Virus record (IMG/VR): IMGVR_UViG_3300025164_001366
Coordinates: 1-40,767 of that record
Source of the DNA: a virus
Strand: one strand, 5' to 3'
DNA length: 40,767 nucleotides
Of the stretch, positions 22,935-31,284 are shown in pieces; positions within the stretch are counted from its first letter, which is position 1; each line of letters begins with the position of its first letter. Under the pieces are notes generated by a model. It worked only from the letters and a program-made list of their open reading frames with translations. It was not told where the DNA came from and ran no database searches. The position numbers and the translations under genes are program-made.

Positions 22935-22968
22935 AAAAAATCCAGCTCACTTAGTGGCTGGATTTTTT
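22935..22968 (-). terminator. Rho-independent terminator of the major capsid transcript
   Basis: AAAAAATCCAGC ... GCTGGATTTTTT inverted repeat with an inner CAC-TTA-GTG extension. On the minus strand it ends in a T run. It lies about 30 nt after the capsid stop codon. Confidence 0.9.
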
Positions 22969-22998
22969 ATTCTATCCTTATTCAGGTATTACTCAGTT

Positions 22999-24576
22999 TT
23001 ATGAGTAAACTTGTGCGTAAGTATTCAAGTTATCTAAGATGATAACACCATAGAAACGGTTGTTAATCATTTTCTTCGCGTAACGTGTCATGATTCCTTT
23101 TCTTGGAGTAAAGTCGTTCGGATCATAGATAGTAGCAGTCAACTGAAGAGGAATATACGGTGCGTACACGTAACCAGCTTCAAGGAAAGTATTACCTTTG
23201 TGTCCTAAAAGAACGATTTGTGCAGGCATGTATGGGTCTTTGTAAACTACATATCTGTTTCCAAGGCTACCAATTTTTTCAACACCTAAGTTGTATTTTT
23301 CTGTTTCTGGAGAAGCAGAAGAATCTACGTGGAAATATTCCAAGTCATCAAAAATTGCACCAGCTTCTGCAGAGCAGATTATCCAATTAGCACCACCACG
23401 TAATGTAGCTTTGTGAATTTGAGCAGAAAGCTCATTAATTCTAGTGATAAGAGTTTGGTTCCAGTCTTTTTGAGTACCGAAGAAATTTGCATTATTTTTC
23501 AAACCTGCATAATCCCAACGAGCTTCAAATAAAGCACCTTGTACAAGGTCTCTGATGATTTCACGGTCAATTTCCGCTGCAATTTCTTCTGAAAGAAGAG
23601 CTGTTAACTCAGCTTCAGCATCGATAGAGTGGTAAGCTTCTAAATCTTGAGCTAACTCTGGTGTCCAGTGTGCTCTCATTTTTCTTGTAGAAGTATTAAC
23701 TGTTACAGAAGAAAAACGAATTGTAAGTTCAGTCATTTCTGACTTAGCCTCAAGGTCATTATAAACTTCAAAACTTGGAATAAAACTAAAGTCTTGCAAT
23801 AATGCAGTGTTAAAACTTGCACCATAAACACCTGCAGGACGAACGTCAAGAACTATTCCAGCAGCAGGAGTTGCTCCAGCACCATTTAATTCAAATTGAT
23901 TTTGACCCCATCTTTGAAGGGAAGAATAATATCTAATACTACTACCTGCAGCTACAACGGTTGAACCATTATAAACAACAGCTGTTACAGCAGACATAAT
24001 TAAAGAAGAAGATGATTGTGCTTTATTTACATCAAATGATGTACCAAGGGTAACACCTGTTTCAATTAAACCTGTAGTTGTACTACCAGAACCTACAGTC
24101 ATAACAGTTCCGTAAGCAGTAGTTGCAGTTCCAAAAGATGCATCATAACCTCTGTTATCATAAAATCTTTCATATGCAGAATCGTTGCCAAATGTTGATC
24201 CAGCTTGACCGTTAGCAGTGTTTTGAGGTGCTACTTTAGTAGTGGAAACTCTTGCATCCATATAGAATAACAAACCAGAAGGTAAAGCCAAAGGCTGTAC
24301 AGAAACGATTTCGTTAGCTAATAGACGAGAAAAAATTCTACGTACCATTGGGAAAGCAACTGTGTCAAAACGACCAGCAGATGAATCAAGTGTAACCTCA
24401 TTCAACATGTGAGAAGCTTGGTTCTCAAGTAACTGTGCAATACTTTGTTTCTTGCCAGCATTTAATCCTTCAAGTAAACCTGAGTTTTCCCAGTTCTTGA
24501 TGATTGTTTTTCTTTGTTCGGACAAATTTCTAAGAGTTGTTAGACCAACTTGTCCTGAATTTAATAATTCACTCAT
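22999..24576 (-). CDS. Major capsid protein (T4 gp23-like)
   Basis: 525 aa, similar to T4 gp23 (521 aa). The conserved block RFDTVAFPMVRRIFSRLLAN with EIVSVQPLALPSGLLFYMDA corresponds to the T4 gp23 N-terminal core. Further matches are HWTPELAQDLEAYHSIDAEA with ELTALLSEEIAAEIDREI, the middle block NWIICSAEAGAIFDDL, and the C-terminal PYIPLQLTATIYDPNDFTPR and KGIMTRYAKKMINNRFYG. It forms the shell hexamers. The N-terminal 60 residues look like a cleaved pro-region: L-N-E at residues 58-60 fits the T4 protease rule (L/I)xE. Gene order protease-core-capsid is that of T4 genes 21-22-23. Confidence 0.97.
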   Translation of the reverse strand: MSELLNSGQVGLTTLRNLSEQRKTIIKNWENSGLLEGLNAGKKQSIAQLLENQASHMLNEVTLDSSAGRFDTVAFPMVRRIFSRLLANEIVSVQPLALPSGLLFYMDARVSTTKVAPQNTANGQAGSTFGNDSAYERFYDNRGYDASFGTATTAYGTVMTVGSGSTTTGLIETGVTLGTSFDVNKAQSSSSLIMSAVTAVVYNGSTVVAAGSSIRYYSSLQRWGQNQFELNGAGATPAAGIVLDVRPAGVYGASFNTALLQDFSFIPSFEVYNDLEAKSEMTELTIRFSSVTVNTSTRKMRAHWTPELAQDLEAYHSIDAEAELTALLSEEIAAEIDREIIRDLVQGALFEARWDYAGLKNNANFFGTQKDWNQTLITRINELSAQIHKATLRGGANWIICSAEAGAIFDDLEYFHVDSSASPETEKYNLGVEKIGSLGNRYVVYKDPYMPAQIVLLGHKGNTFLEAGYVYAPYIPLQLTATIYDPNDFTPRKGIMTRYAKKMINNRFYGVIILDNLNTYAQVYS

Positions 24577-24602
24577 TTTTTTAGTTTTTTTAATTTATAA
24601 GT

Positions 24603-25997
24603 TTATTCTTCACTATTTTTAACTATTCCAGCAAGTCTTTTCATTCTTATCATCTCATCACTTTCGAAAAGCGTTTTAGAGTTTGAAGGTTTTATTACTG
24701 CCGGATTTACAGATTTTAATTTTGCAACAGATGGAGTTTTTGCTGATTTTGAAACTTTCATTTCGTTAAGGAAATTGTTATAGAGTTTTTTTGCCTCTTC
24801 GATAGTTTCTACACTATCAAATTCCTCAGCGATTTTCATTTTCTCATCATTTGTAAGACCACCGTTAGTGAATAGCTTGTTGGCATAAGCCAATTTTGCG
24901 TTGAAAATCTGTACTTCGTTTATTTGTTTTCTCAAAACAATGAAAGAGTCTTTATATTCTTTAATTGTTTGTTTTAAACTTTCGTTTTCCTGACTTAGCC
25001 CGTCGAATTTCGACACATATTGAGCTTTTATTTTTTTAATACTTTCATTAATTTCATTTCTTTGTTCAACTCCTTGTTTTGGAAGTTTACCAAGTGTATT
25101 TGTATGCTTTAGGTTATGACCAACACCGTGAATTTCTTCTACTGATGTATTATCTTCTTCAACATCTTCATCAACTATTTCTAATTCATTAAACATTTCC
25201 ATTACAGAATCATCATTTAAATCAGACATATCCTCTTCTTCTAATTCGTACTCTACCATTTCTTCATCTAATTCACAATCATCTTCTACTTCATAAACAA
25301 CTTCATCCATTTCACCAAATTCTTCATCTAATTCATATTCTTCTTCTTGAACAGGTGTTTGAATTTCTGGAGCTGGAGCTTCAGGAGCAGGTGTTTCTTC
25401 TGGAGTAATTTCTGATTCAGATTCATCATCTACAATAGAAACATTTCCTTCACTATCTCCTTGTTCAGAAGATTCTTCTGATGAAATAGCATCAATTTTA
25501 GCATCCATATCTTTAAGCATTTGAGAAATACTTTCTAAAGACACAGGTTCTTCTGTTGGTGTTTCATCAACTGGTGCAGTTGCATCAGGAGTTGGAGTCG
25601 GAGCTTCTGCAGGTGTACCAGCATTTGGCAAAGTTGCATCTTCCTCATTTAGACCTTCGATTTCAAAGATATCGCTCATATTTTCTTCGTTATTTATTGT
25701 TTCTTCTGAATTATCATCAGATATTTCATTTTCTATTTCTGTTTCAGAAGAGTTCTCAATTTCACTTGTTTCACCTTCTGGCATTTTTATAGTAAGTTCA
25801 GCACCTGCTGGAATTTCTAAATTCATTCCTTCGTTTAAAGAACTATTTTCTAATTCTTTAAGAGCTTCATTCGTGATTTGTTTAATTTTTGGCGCCATCT
25901 CTTCTTCAAGAGCTTTTCTTGCTTTTTCTGTTGCAAACTTTTCTATATCTCGAACTTCGAGTATTGCTTGCTGTATTAAACTTTTTTTTATGCTCAT
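24603..25997 (-). CDS. Prohead core scaffolding protein (T4 gp22-like)
   Basis: 464 aa. The N-terminus MSIKKSLIQQAILEVRDIEK and a first helical region resemble gp22-type core proteins. The middle (about residues 75-290) is extremely acidic, Glu/Asp/Pro/Ser-rich and low in complexity. The C-terminal third is a coiled-coil-like region (LSQENESLKQTIKEYKDSF) and ends SDEMIRMKRLAGIVKNSEE. It is longer than T4 gp22 (269 aa) because of the acidic middle. It acts as internal scaffold, later degraded by the prohead protease. Located between protease and capsid genes. I-L-E near residue 14 is a candidate cleavage site. Confidence 0.87.
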   Translation of the reverse strand: MSIKKSLIQQAILEVRDIEKFATEKARKALEEEMAPKIKQITNEALKELENSSLNEGMNLEIPAGAELTIKMPEGETSEIENSSETEIENEISDDNSEETINNEENMSDIFEIEGLNEEDATLPNAGTPAEAPTPTPDATAPVDETPTEEPVSLESISQMLKDMDAKIDAISSEESSEQGDSEGNVSIVDDESESEITPEETPAPEAPAPEIQTPVQEEEYELDEEFGEMDEVVYEVEDDCELDEEMVEYELEEEDMSDLNDDSVMEMFNELEIVDEDVEEDNTSVEEIHGVGHNLKHTNTLGKLPKQGVEQRNEINESIKKIKAQYVSKFDGLSQENESLKQTIKEYKDSFIVLRKQINEVQIFNAKLAYANKLFTNGGLTNDEKMKIAEEFDSVETIEEAKKLYNNFLNEMKVSKSAKTPSVAKLKSVNPAVIKPSNSKTLFESDEMIRMKRLAGIVKNSEE

Positions 25998-26031
25998 TTT
26001 TTTTATTGAATTAAAAAAGCGCTTATTTCAA

Positions 26032-26040
26032 CATAAATAG
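26032..26040 (-). promoter_or_regulatory. Candidate late-promoter element CTATTTATG upstream of core gene
   Basis: In sense orientation 35-43 nt before the prohead core ATG, the same spacing as the element before the sheath gene. Function inferred from recurrence. Confidence 0.35.
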
Positions 26041-26070
26041 TTGATAAAAAAGCAAATTCCACTTTATTTG

Positions 26071-26727
26071 TTATTTTGTCCAAAATTTTTGTCCGAAAAT
26101 GTCAGATAATTTTTTATTTTTTATAAAATTTGAAGCAGACTCTACGTCTTCAGCTCTTAATGTTTTAAAACTATTATTAGTAATTTTTTTCAATCCTATC
26201 TTTTCTACACCTTCTTTGAACATATATGCTCCAGGTGTTGATGGCGATGAAACAAAATCAAAAGCAATTAATTCAAAATCTTCTTGAACAACGTCATCGC
26301 CTTGATGACTTTTTACAGAACCAACTCCTCTTGATGAGATACCAAGCATAACTCCGCTTCTTAATAAACCTTTTAAAATATTTCCAGAAGGAGTATCTAT
26401 AATTTCTACTTCTCCATATAAAGTTTCTCCCTCCCACCATATTTTTGTAACTAAGTGAGAAACATTAGATAATGAAACAACTGCTGAATCTGGATGATCT
26501 AATTCTCCAAGCGCTCTTCTTTCTTTTACAAGTTGATTATATTTATCAGCTTCTCTTTTAAGAATTTCTAATGGATATTTTCTTCCGTTTTTATTGGTGG
26601 TATTTCCTTTTTGAAGTATGCCCTTTAAAACAATAGGCATATGCTTATCTTCTGCTTCTCTTATTAAAGAAGCATCCGGATTGAAAGCATAAAATTCACT
26701 TATAATATATTTACCTTCGTTTGACAT
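26071..26727 (-). CDS. Prohead core maturation protease (T4 gp21-like)
   Basis: 219 aa from the ATG at 26727; a longer reading to 26772 would run into a terminator hairpin. The catalytic His lies in RRALGELDHPD (H78), the catalytic Ser in GVMLGISSRGVGSV (about S131-S132), and GRKYPLEILKREA is the conserved N-terminal helix. A C-terminal VQEDFELIAFDFVSSPSTPGA block is typical of gp21/S77 proteases. It cleaves core and capsid precursors during head maturation. It precedes the core and capsid genes, as in T4. It has a CTATTTAGA element 14-22 nt upstream (26741-26749). Confidence 0.94.
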   Translation of the reverse strand: MSNEGKYIISEFYAFNPDASLIREAEDKHMPIVLKGILQKGNTTNKNGRKYPLEILKREADKYNQLVKERRALGELDHPDSAVVSLSNVSHLVTKIWWEGETLYGEVEIIDTPSGNILKGLLRSGVMLGISSRGVGSVKSHQGDDVVQEDFELIAFDFVSSPSTPGAYMFKEGVEKIGLKKITNNSFKTLRAEDVESASNFIKNKKLSDIFGQKFWTK

Positions 26728-26762
26728 TATTATTTTTTCTTCTAAATAGTTTAGAAAAAATA

Positions 26763-26786
26763 AAAGCACCACGATTGTGGTGCTTT
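26763..26786 (-). terminator. Rho-independent terminator after the PAPS-reductase-like gene
   Basis: Perfect AAAGCACCAC-GATT-GTGGTGCTTT hairpin, followed on the minus strand by TTTTATTTTTT-like sequence. It separates the 26815-28667 group from the capsid module and fixes the start of the protease gene downstream of it. Confidence 0.92.
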
Positions 26787-26814
26787 AGTTGTTGAATATA
26801 TTAGTATTATTAAG

Positions 26815-27621
26815 TTATTGTGAAGCAGTTACATCGTCTATAGTAATTTCTCCGTTTAAAACTTTTTCTGTATTTAGGTCTTCTATTTCTGAAAATTCTA
26901 TTTCACAGAATGTACCGCAATCAGGTAATATTGGTGATTCATGTCTTCCTTCTTCTGGAAGTAATTCATCTAAAAATTTATTTTTTATACAACTTCTTCC
27001 AATTTTTCGCTCTAGTTTTGCCATTCTATCGAAATCTTCTGGAAAATGTGTTCTAATCAAATTGGCATATCCTTTTCCTCCTTTAACACACATTTTACAA
27101 TTATTATTATGAAAACCCAGCGTATACATAGTTGGTAATGCTATTCCAGCATTTAATAATATACCGGCACATTGTTCTTTGGTTAATTTAGATTCTATTA
27201 AAGGAAAAATTGGACTTGTATGTGGATATTGTTGCGAAAAACGAATAGCTCTATTTATTTCTTTTTTTGCAAATTCAAATCCAAAAACCTGATGTTCATA
27301 TTTTATTTCTTTTTCTACTGCTACTCGAACATCTTTTTTTAATTCTTTTGTACATCTGGCACCACCCGGACCATTAACGTATCTTGTTTTTTCTATAACA
27401 TCAAATTGGTCTTTATATTTTTTTGAGCGCCTACGTTCTATTTTAACTCCAATCCATTTTTCAGATTCTAAAATAAATCTTTCATTATCTTCGTGAGCAG
27501 AGTCAATTTCAAAATATATTAATACAACATTATCTTTACCATATTTATCAACAGTCATCTTACATGCTACAGCACTTGTTATACCACAACTAAACCATCC
27601 TATTATTTTTTTATTTTCCAT
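26815..27621 (-). CDS. PAPS-reductase-like adenine-nucleotide alpha-hydrolase family protein
   Basis: 268 aa. The N-terminus IIGWFSCGITSAVACKM is a PP-loop-like 'SGG/SCGxxS' nucleotide-binding loop, followed by NVVLIYFEIDSAHEDNERF. ARCTKELKK resembles the conserved ARWCxxxLK motif of PAPS reductases. Later Cys pairs NNCKMCVKGG and PDCGTFCEIE could bind a metal or iron-sulfur cluster. Phages often carry such proteins; known relatives reduce sulfate compounds or take part in DNA phosphorothioation (DndC-like), and which applies here is unclear. It overlaps the upstream gene by one base. Followed by a strong terminator. Confidence 0.75.
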   Translation of the reverse strand: MENKKIIGWFSCGITSAVACKMTVDKYGKDNVVLIYFEIDSAHEDNERFILESEKWIGVKIERRRSKKYKDQFDVIEKTRYVNGPGGARCTKELKKDVRVAVEKEIKYEHQVFGFEFAKKEINRAIRFSQQYPHTSPIFPLIESKLTKEQCAGILLNAGIALPTMYTLGFHNNNCKMCVKGGKGYANLIRTHFPEDFDRMAKLERKIGRSCIKNKFLDELLPEEGRHESPILPDCGTFCEIEFSEIEDLNTEKVLNGEITIDDVTASQ

Positions 27622-28163
27622 TATTTGTTTTTGTGTATACTGAACCCTAATTTGCTTTTCAACAAATCTGTATTAGCTATTATTTTCGATATTTCCATCA
27701 TTTCCATAAACAATTCGTTATCCACCCTATCTTTTAGAGAATAATCTATTTCTTTATTTAAGCAATTTGCGGTATGAAGACTAATTTCAATGGATGTGAA
27801 ACTTTTTTTAGAATTATAATTTAAATTATCAGGAAATTCAGCAATAAAAATATTGTCATAATAAAGTGGGAAAATCCTATTATTTTCAAGCATTGGTTTT
27901 AAATCAACTTTATATATATCTTTTAATTCTTTTGAATATCTTCTTGAAATAATTCTGTCAAATCCTTCGACATCTTCTTTATCTTTAATATCAACCCAAA
28001 ATGTAGCATTAATATATACTGTGTGTGGTCTATTTTTATCTTCGGCAGTTCCTAATTTAAAGACAACATTTGGATTTCCAAATCTCGTCCCGTCTATTTT
28101 TATCTCTCTTCCGGGTCTTCCGCTTTTTGTGATTATTTTTTTTGCTACTTCTTGTTCATTCAT
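27621..28163 (-). CDS. Hypothetical protein (180 aa)
   Basis: Begins MNEQEVAKKIITKSGRPGRE. Lys/Asp/Asn-rich with a VYINATFWVDIKDKEDVEGF strand-rich region. No family recognised. It is coupled to the PAPS-reductase-like gene by a one-base overlap, so the two may act together. Confidence 0.6.
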   Translation of the reverse strand: MNEQEVAKKIITKSGRPGREIKIDGTRFGNPNVVFKLGTAEDKNRPHTVYINATFWVDIKDKEDVEGFDRIISRRYSKELKDIYKVDLKPMLENNRIFPLYYDNIFIAEFPDNLNYNSKKSFTSIEISLHTANCLNKEIDYSLKDRVDNELFMEMMEISKIIANTDLLKSKLGFSIHKNK

Positions 28164-28241
28164 TATTTTTTAGGTTCGACATTTAATTATCTAATCATTG
28201 ACAAATCTAAATGGTTTTTTTCAAAAAGTCAACACGAATAA

Positions 28242-28667
28242 TTAAATGCTATAAAATGATATTTCTATTTCTTTTCTTGCTTCACTTATTTCAACTTCAT
28301 AAGCTCCAATATGTCTTTTCCCAGAAGTTCTGTGAATCATTAATTTAAAATTATCTTTTGGAATTCCATCTTTAATGTATGCAACTGTTTCATGCCTTGT
28401 TTCTTCAGTTTCGTTATTAATTACAACACGATTAACAACAAAATCACTTACATCGATTATTATCCCTTCTAATCCCCATCTTCTAATTTCTAATTCTAAG
28501 GTAAATTTTATAGTTCCAGCAGCACTATCAACTGTTTCATTTGGTCTTCCAATTAAATCATATATATTAACATCTTTAATTGTATCAACAAAAGAGTCTT
28601 TTCCTTGACCAAAATCTTCTGATAATATTTTTTGAATATGTTTCCTAATTTTTTTATTTGAGTCCAT
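28242..28667 (-). CDS. Hypothetical protein with cleavable-type N-terminus
   Basis: 141 aa. The N-terminus KKIRKHIQKILSEDFGQG is again the short basic helix ending in (I/L)xE (L-S-E), a possible prohead-protease site. The rest is beta-rich (AAGTIKFTLELEIRRWGLEG, ISEARKEIEISFYSI). No family recognised. Divergent from dnaE; ATATTTATAG lies 4-13 nt upstream (28671-28680). Confidence 0.55.
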   Translation of the reverse strand: MDSNKKIRKHIQKILSEDFGQGKDSFVDTIKDVNIYDLIGRPNETVDSAAGTIKFTLELEIRRWGLEGIIIDVSDFVVNRVVINNETEETRHETVAYIKDGIPKDNFKLMIHRTSGKRHIGAYEVEISEARKEIEISFYSI

Positions 28668-28700
28668 TTGCTATAAATATGAATTGTTTTATTATATTTG
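28667..28700 (+). promoter_or_regulatory. Bacteroidetes-type promoter of the dnaE operon
   Basis: TTTG at 28667-28670, 22-nt spacer, TATATTTG at 28693-28700. It fixes the dnaE start at 28717: the upstream in-frame ATG at 28684 would lie within the promoter. It overlaps the start of the divergent gene. Confidence 0.78.
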
Positions 28701-28716
28701 TAAAAAACAAAATATA

Positions 28717-30201
28717 ATGGAAAGATGTAGTTGTAAAAATGATGGATGTTTACATAGAAAACCTATGGTACACTTGCATTTACATAGTTCGTATAGCTTA
28801 CTCGATGGTTCCGCGAAGATAGACGATTACGTAAGTTTAGCGAAGGATTACCATCATCCTGCTATAACTTTAATTGACCACGGTCATGCATCTGGTACAT
28901 TTGAATTTTATAATAAATGTAAAGCTGCTGGAATTAAGCCGATAATTGGAATGGAAGCTTATCTGAATGATGAAATGGATAAACATGAAGAAAAATCCTA
29001 TGAGGGGAAAGATACTCATCAATCAATTATTATAATGAATAAAGAAGGGTTTGTTAATTTAAATAAATTAACTTATCGTTCTTTCACAGAAGGGTATTAT
29101 CGTAGGGGCAGAATAACAACAGAATGGCTTATTGAGAATAAGTCCGGACTTTTGATTACGAGCAGTTGTATGGCCAGTAAAATGGCAAGGTTAATAGAAG
29201 AAGGCAAGGAACAAGAAGCAGAAGAAAGAATAAAACTTTTAATGCGAGAATTTGGAAACAATTTTGTGGCAGAATTACAATTTAATGAAATCCCTCAACA
29301 AAAAAAATATAATCATTTTATTTTAAGAATGATTAAAAAATATTCATTAACACCAATACTTACAGGTGATGTTCACTATTCGAGTCCTGAAAATAATCGT
29401 TTACAGGATGTGATTATTTCCATTAATCAACATAAGTCTGTAGATGACCCTACAGCATTTAAACTTCAAGCACGACATCTGTATTATTCTAATAGAGATG
29501 ATTTTTATAAAATGAATAAAGAATTTGGATATAATTATCCGGATAAATTTATTGAAGAATGTTTAGATAACACTTTAAAAGTTGCTGATAAATGTAATTT
29601 TGAGTTTGAAACGGATGTAGAGAAATTTCCAAAATACGAGCCAACACCGGATGTTATTGAGTATTTTAAAGAAACAGGAACTAAGGAAATAATAACAAAA
29701 CTTGCACATGCAAAATTAAAACAAAAATTAAACATTTATAAAAAAAATGGTTTAGTAAAAATTGATGATGAAGTTATTCAAAAATATAAGGACAGGCTTG
29801 ATTACGAACTAAAAGTAATTGACGATAAAAAAGTGTCTGATTATTTTATGGTTGTTTGGGAATTAATTAAGTTTTGTAAGGAAAATGATATAGCCACAGG
29901 ACCTGGAAGAGGATGTTTTTTGCCAGGAAGTAGAGTAAAAATGTCTAATGGATTATATTCTTCTATAGAAATAATAGATATAGGAGAAGAAGTGATAGAT
30001 GCTTATGGAAATAAGCAAACAGTAATAGATGTTTTGTCTTATGACATAGAAGAAGATATTGTTGAATTAGAATTTGAAAACAAAATAAAAATAAGATGCA
30101 CATTAGACCATGAGTTTCTAACAAGTAATAGAAGTTGGGTTAAAGCAAATGATTTAACTAATGAAGATGAAATTATGGAAGTAGATTATTTACCGACTTA
30201 G
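28717..30201 (+). CDS. dnaE: DNA polymerase III alpha subunit, N-terminal part fused to split-intein N half
   Basis: 494 aa. Residues 1-399 are the N-extein: a PHP domain (VHLHLHSSYSLLDG, LIDHGHASGTFEFYNKC, GIKPIIGMEAYL) and the beginning of the palm, up to ATGPGRG. Residue 400 starts the intein: CFLPGSRVKMSNGLYSS, block A with Cys1, then block B IRCTLDHEFLTS with the TxxH motif, ending EVDYLPT and a stop (95 intein residues, 29914-30198). The stop occurs where natural DnaE split inteins end (compare 'VDNLPN'). The insertion point is within the strictly conserved PGRG|SA motif of Pol III. The second half lies at 31285-33561. Splicing would give a 1122-residue polymerase, about normal for DnaE. 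Confidence 0.95.
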   Translation: MERCSCKNDGCLHRKPMVHLHLHSSYSLLDGSAKIDDYVSLAKDYHHPAITLIDHGHASGTFEFYNKCKAAGIKPIIGMEAYLNDEMDKHEEKSYEGKDTHQSIIIMNKEGFVNLNKLTYRSFTEGYYRRGRITTEWLIENKSGLLITSSCMASKMARLIEEGKEQEAEERIKLLMREFGNNFVAELQFNEIPQQKKYNHFILRMIKKYSLTPILTGDVHYSSPENNRLQDVIISINQHKSVDDPTAFKLQARHLYYSNRDDFYKMNKEFGYNYPDKFIEECLDNTLKVADKCNFEFETDVEKFPKYEPTPDVIEYFKETGTKEIITKLAHAKLKQKLNIYKKNGLVKIDDEVIQKYKDRLDYELKVIDDKKVSDYFMVVWELIKFCKENDIATGPGRGCFLPGSRVKMSNGLYSSIEIIDIGEEVIDAYGNKQTVIDVLSYDIEEDIVELEFENKIKIRCTLDHEFLTSNRSWVKANDLTNEDEIMEVDYLPT

Positions 30202-30245
30202 TCCAATAAGGATTTTTTTTGACTATTTACAGTAAATATAAAGTC

Positions 30246-31280
30246 ATGAAAAAAGAAATAACAAAAGAACAAAAAGAAATATTAAATGTCATTATTAATA
30301 AAAATGGATTTTTAACAAAAAATGAAATATTAAAATTTTCCAAAGAATTTAATATTAACTTAAAATTATTTAGAAAATTATTAAAAGAAAGTAAAATTCC
30401 ATTTAAAAATAGAGATTTAGAAAATTTATTAAATGCCTATGATATAAAGTCTATAAATAACAGAATAGAATTAAGTGATTTTATTGCTTTAGGAGAATGG
30501 AAAATAGAAGCGTTTAAAAGTTCCAAAATGAAAATAACTTTTTGTTGTGAAGCTTGTAATAAAAAAAGTGAATTAGCATGTAGAAATATTATAAAAAGAG
30601 ATTATTTTTCACTCGAACCAATTTGTAATAAATGCATAAATAAAAAAGTAACATCATCTCTTAATTGGTTAAAAAATACTTCTGTTGCACAAAAAATATG
30701 TAAAAATAGACCAGAATTCAAAGAAAATCAAAGCAAAAAAATGATAGAAGTTTGGAAAAAAGATGGTTATAAAGAAAATCAGAGTAATAAAATGTTGGAA
30801 AAATGGCAAGATGAAAATTATAGACAAAATATTTTGGATGCTGTTTTTGAAAAATATGGAGTTTATAGTGTTATGCAAAATGAAAAAATTTTTTCAAAAT
30901 CACAAAAAAATAGCTTTAAATTTAAAGAATATATAATGCCAAGTGGAAAAATTATAAAACTGCAAGGGTATGAAAATAAGGCTTTAGATATTTTATTAAA
31001 AGAATTTAAAGAAGAAGATTTGATAATTGGCAATAAAAACATACAAAATAAAATAGGAAAAATATTTTATACAGACATAGATAACATTGTAAGAAGATAT
31101 TTTCCAGATATATACATTATCTCAATAAATAAAATAATTGAAGTAAAATCCACTTGGATATATAATAAATGTAAAATTAATAACGATTTTAAGAAACAAG
31201 AATGTTTGGATAGAGGATTTAATTTTGATTTTATGATTTTCCTACACAAAATGACACTTGAATATGTAAAAACATTATAA
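30246..31280 (+). CDS. Free-standing PD-(D/E)XK homing endonuclease between split-intein halves
   Basis: 344 aa from the ATG at 30246. It has its own start and stop and is not in frame with either intein half. An N-terminal helical region is followed by zinc-like Cys pairs (CCEACNKK...CNKC), short repeats with AVFEKYGVYSVMQNEKIFSK as in the 463-1737 and 33566-35350 proteins, and a C-terminal nuclease core: KLQGYENKALDILLKEFKEE, then IDNIVRRYFPDIYIISINKI with IEVKSTWIYN (D, E-x-K). The arrangement matches the published 'fractured gene' design in which a homing endonuclease gene separates the two halves of a split intein. It ends 4 nt before the intein C half start. Function in intein mobility is inferred. 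Confidence 0.85.
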   Translation: MKKEITKEQKEILNVIINKNGFLTKNEILKFSKEFNINLKLFRKLLKESKIPFKNRDLENLLNAYDIKSINNRIELSDFIALGEWKIEAFKSSKMKITFCCEACNKKSELACRNIIKRDYFSLEPICNKCINKKVTSSLNWLKNTSVAQKICKNRPEFKENQSKKMIEVWKKDGYKENQSNKMLEKWQDENYRQNILDAVFEKYGVYSVMQNEKIFSKSQKNSFKFKEYIMPSGKIIKLQGYENKALDILLKEFKEEDLIIGNKNIQNKIGKIFYTDIDNIVRRYFPDIYIISINKIIEVKSTWIYNKCKINNDFKKQECLDRGFNFDFMIFLHKMTLEYVKTL

Positions 31281-31284
31281 TAAT

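Noticed and set aside
26728-26772. Longer start of the prohead protease at 26772
   Set aside because: The extra codons lie over an intrinsic terminator hairpin; the family N-terminus fits the ATG at 26727.
28684-28716. Upstream ATG for dnaE at 28684
   Set aside because: It lies inside the TTTG/TATATTTG promoter; transcription would start after it.
30202-30245. In-frame fusion of the endonuclease with the intein N half
   Set aside because: There is a stop at 30199-30201 and the endonuclease has its own ATG at 30246.
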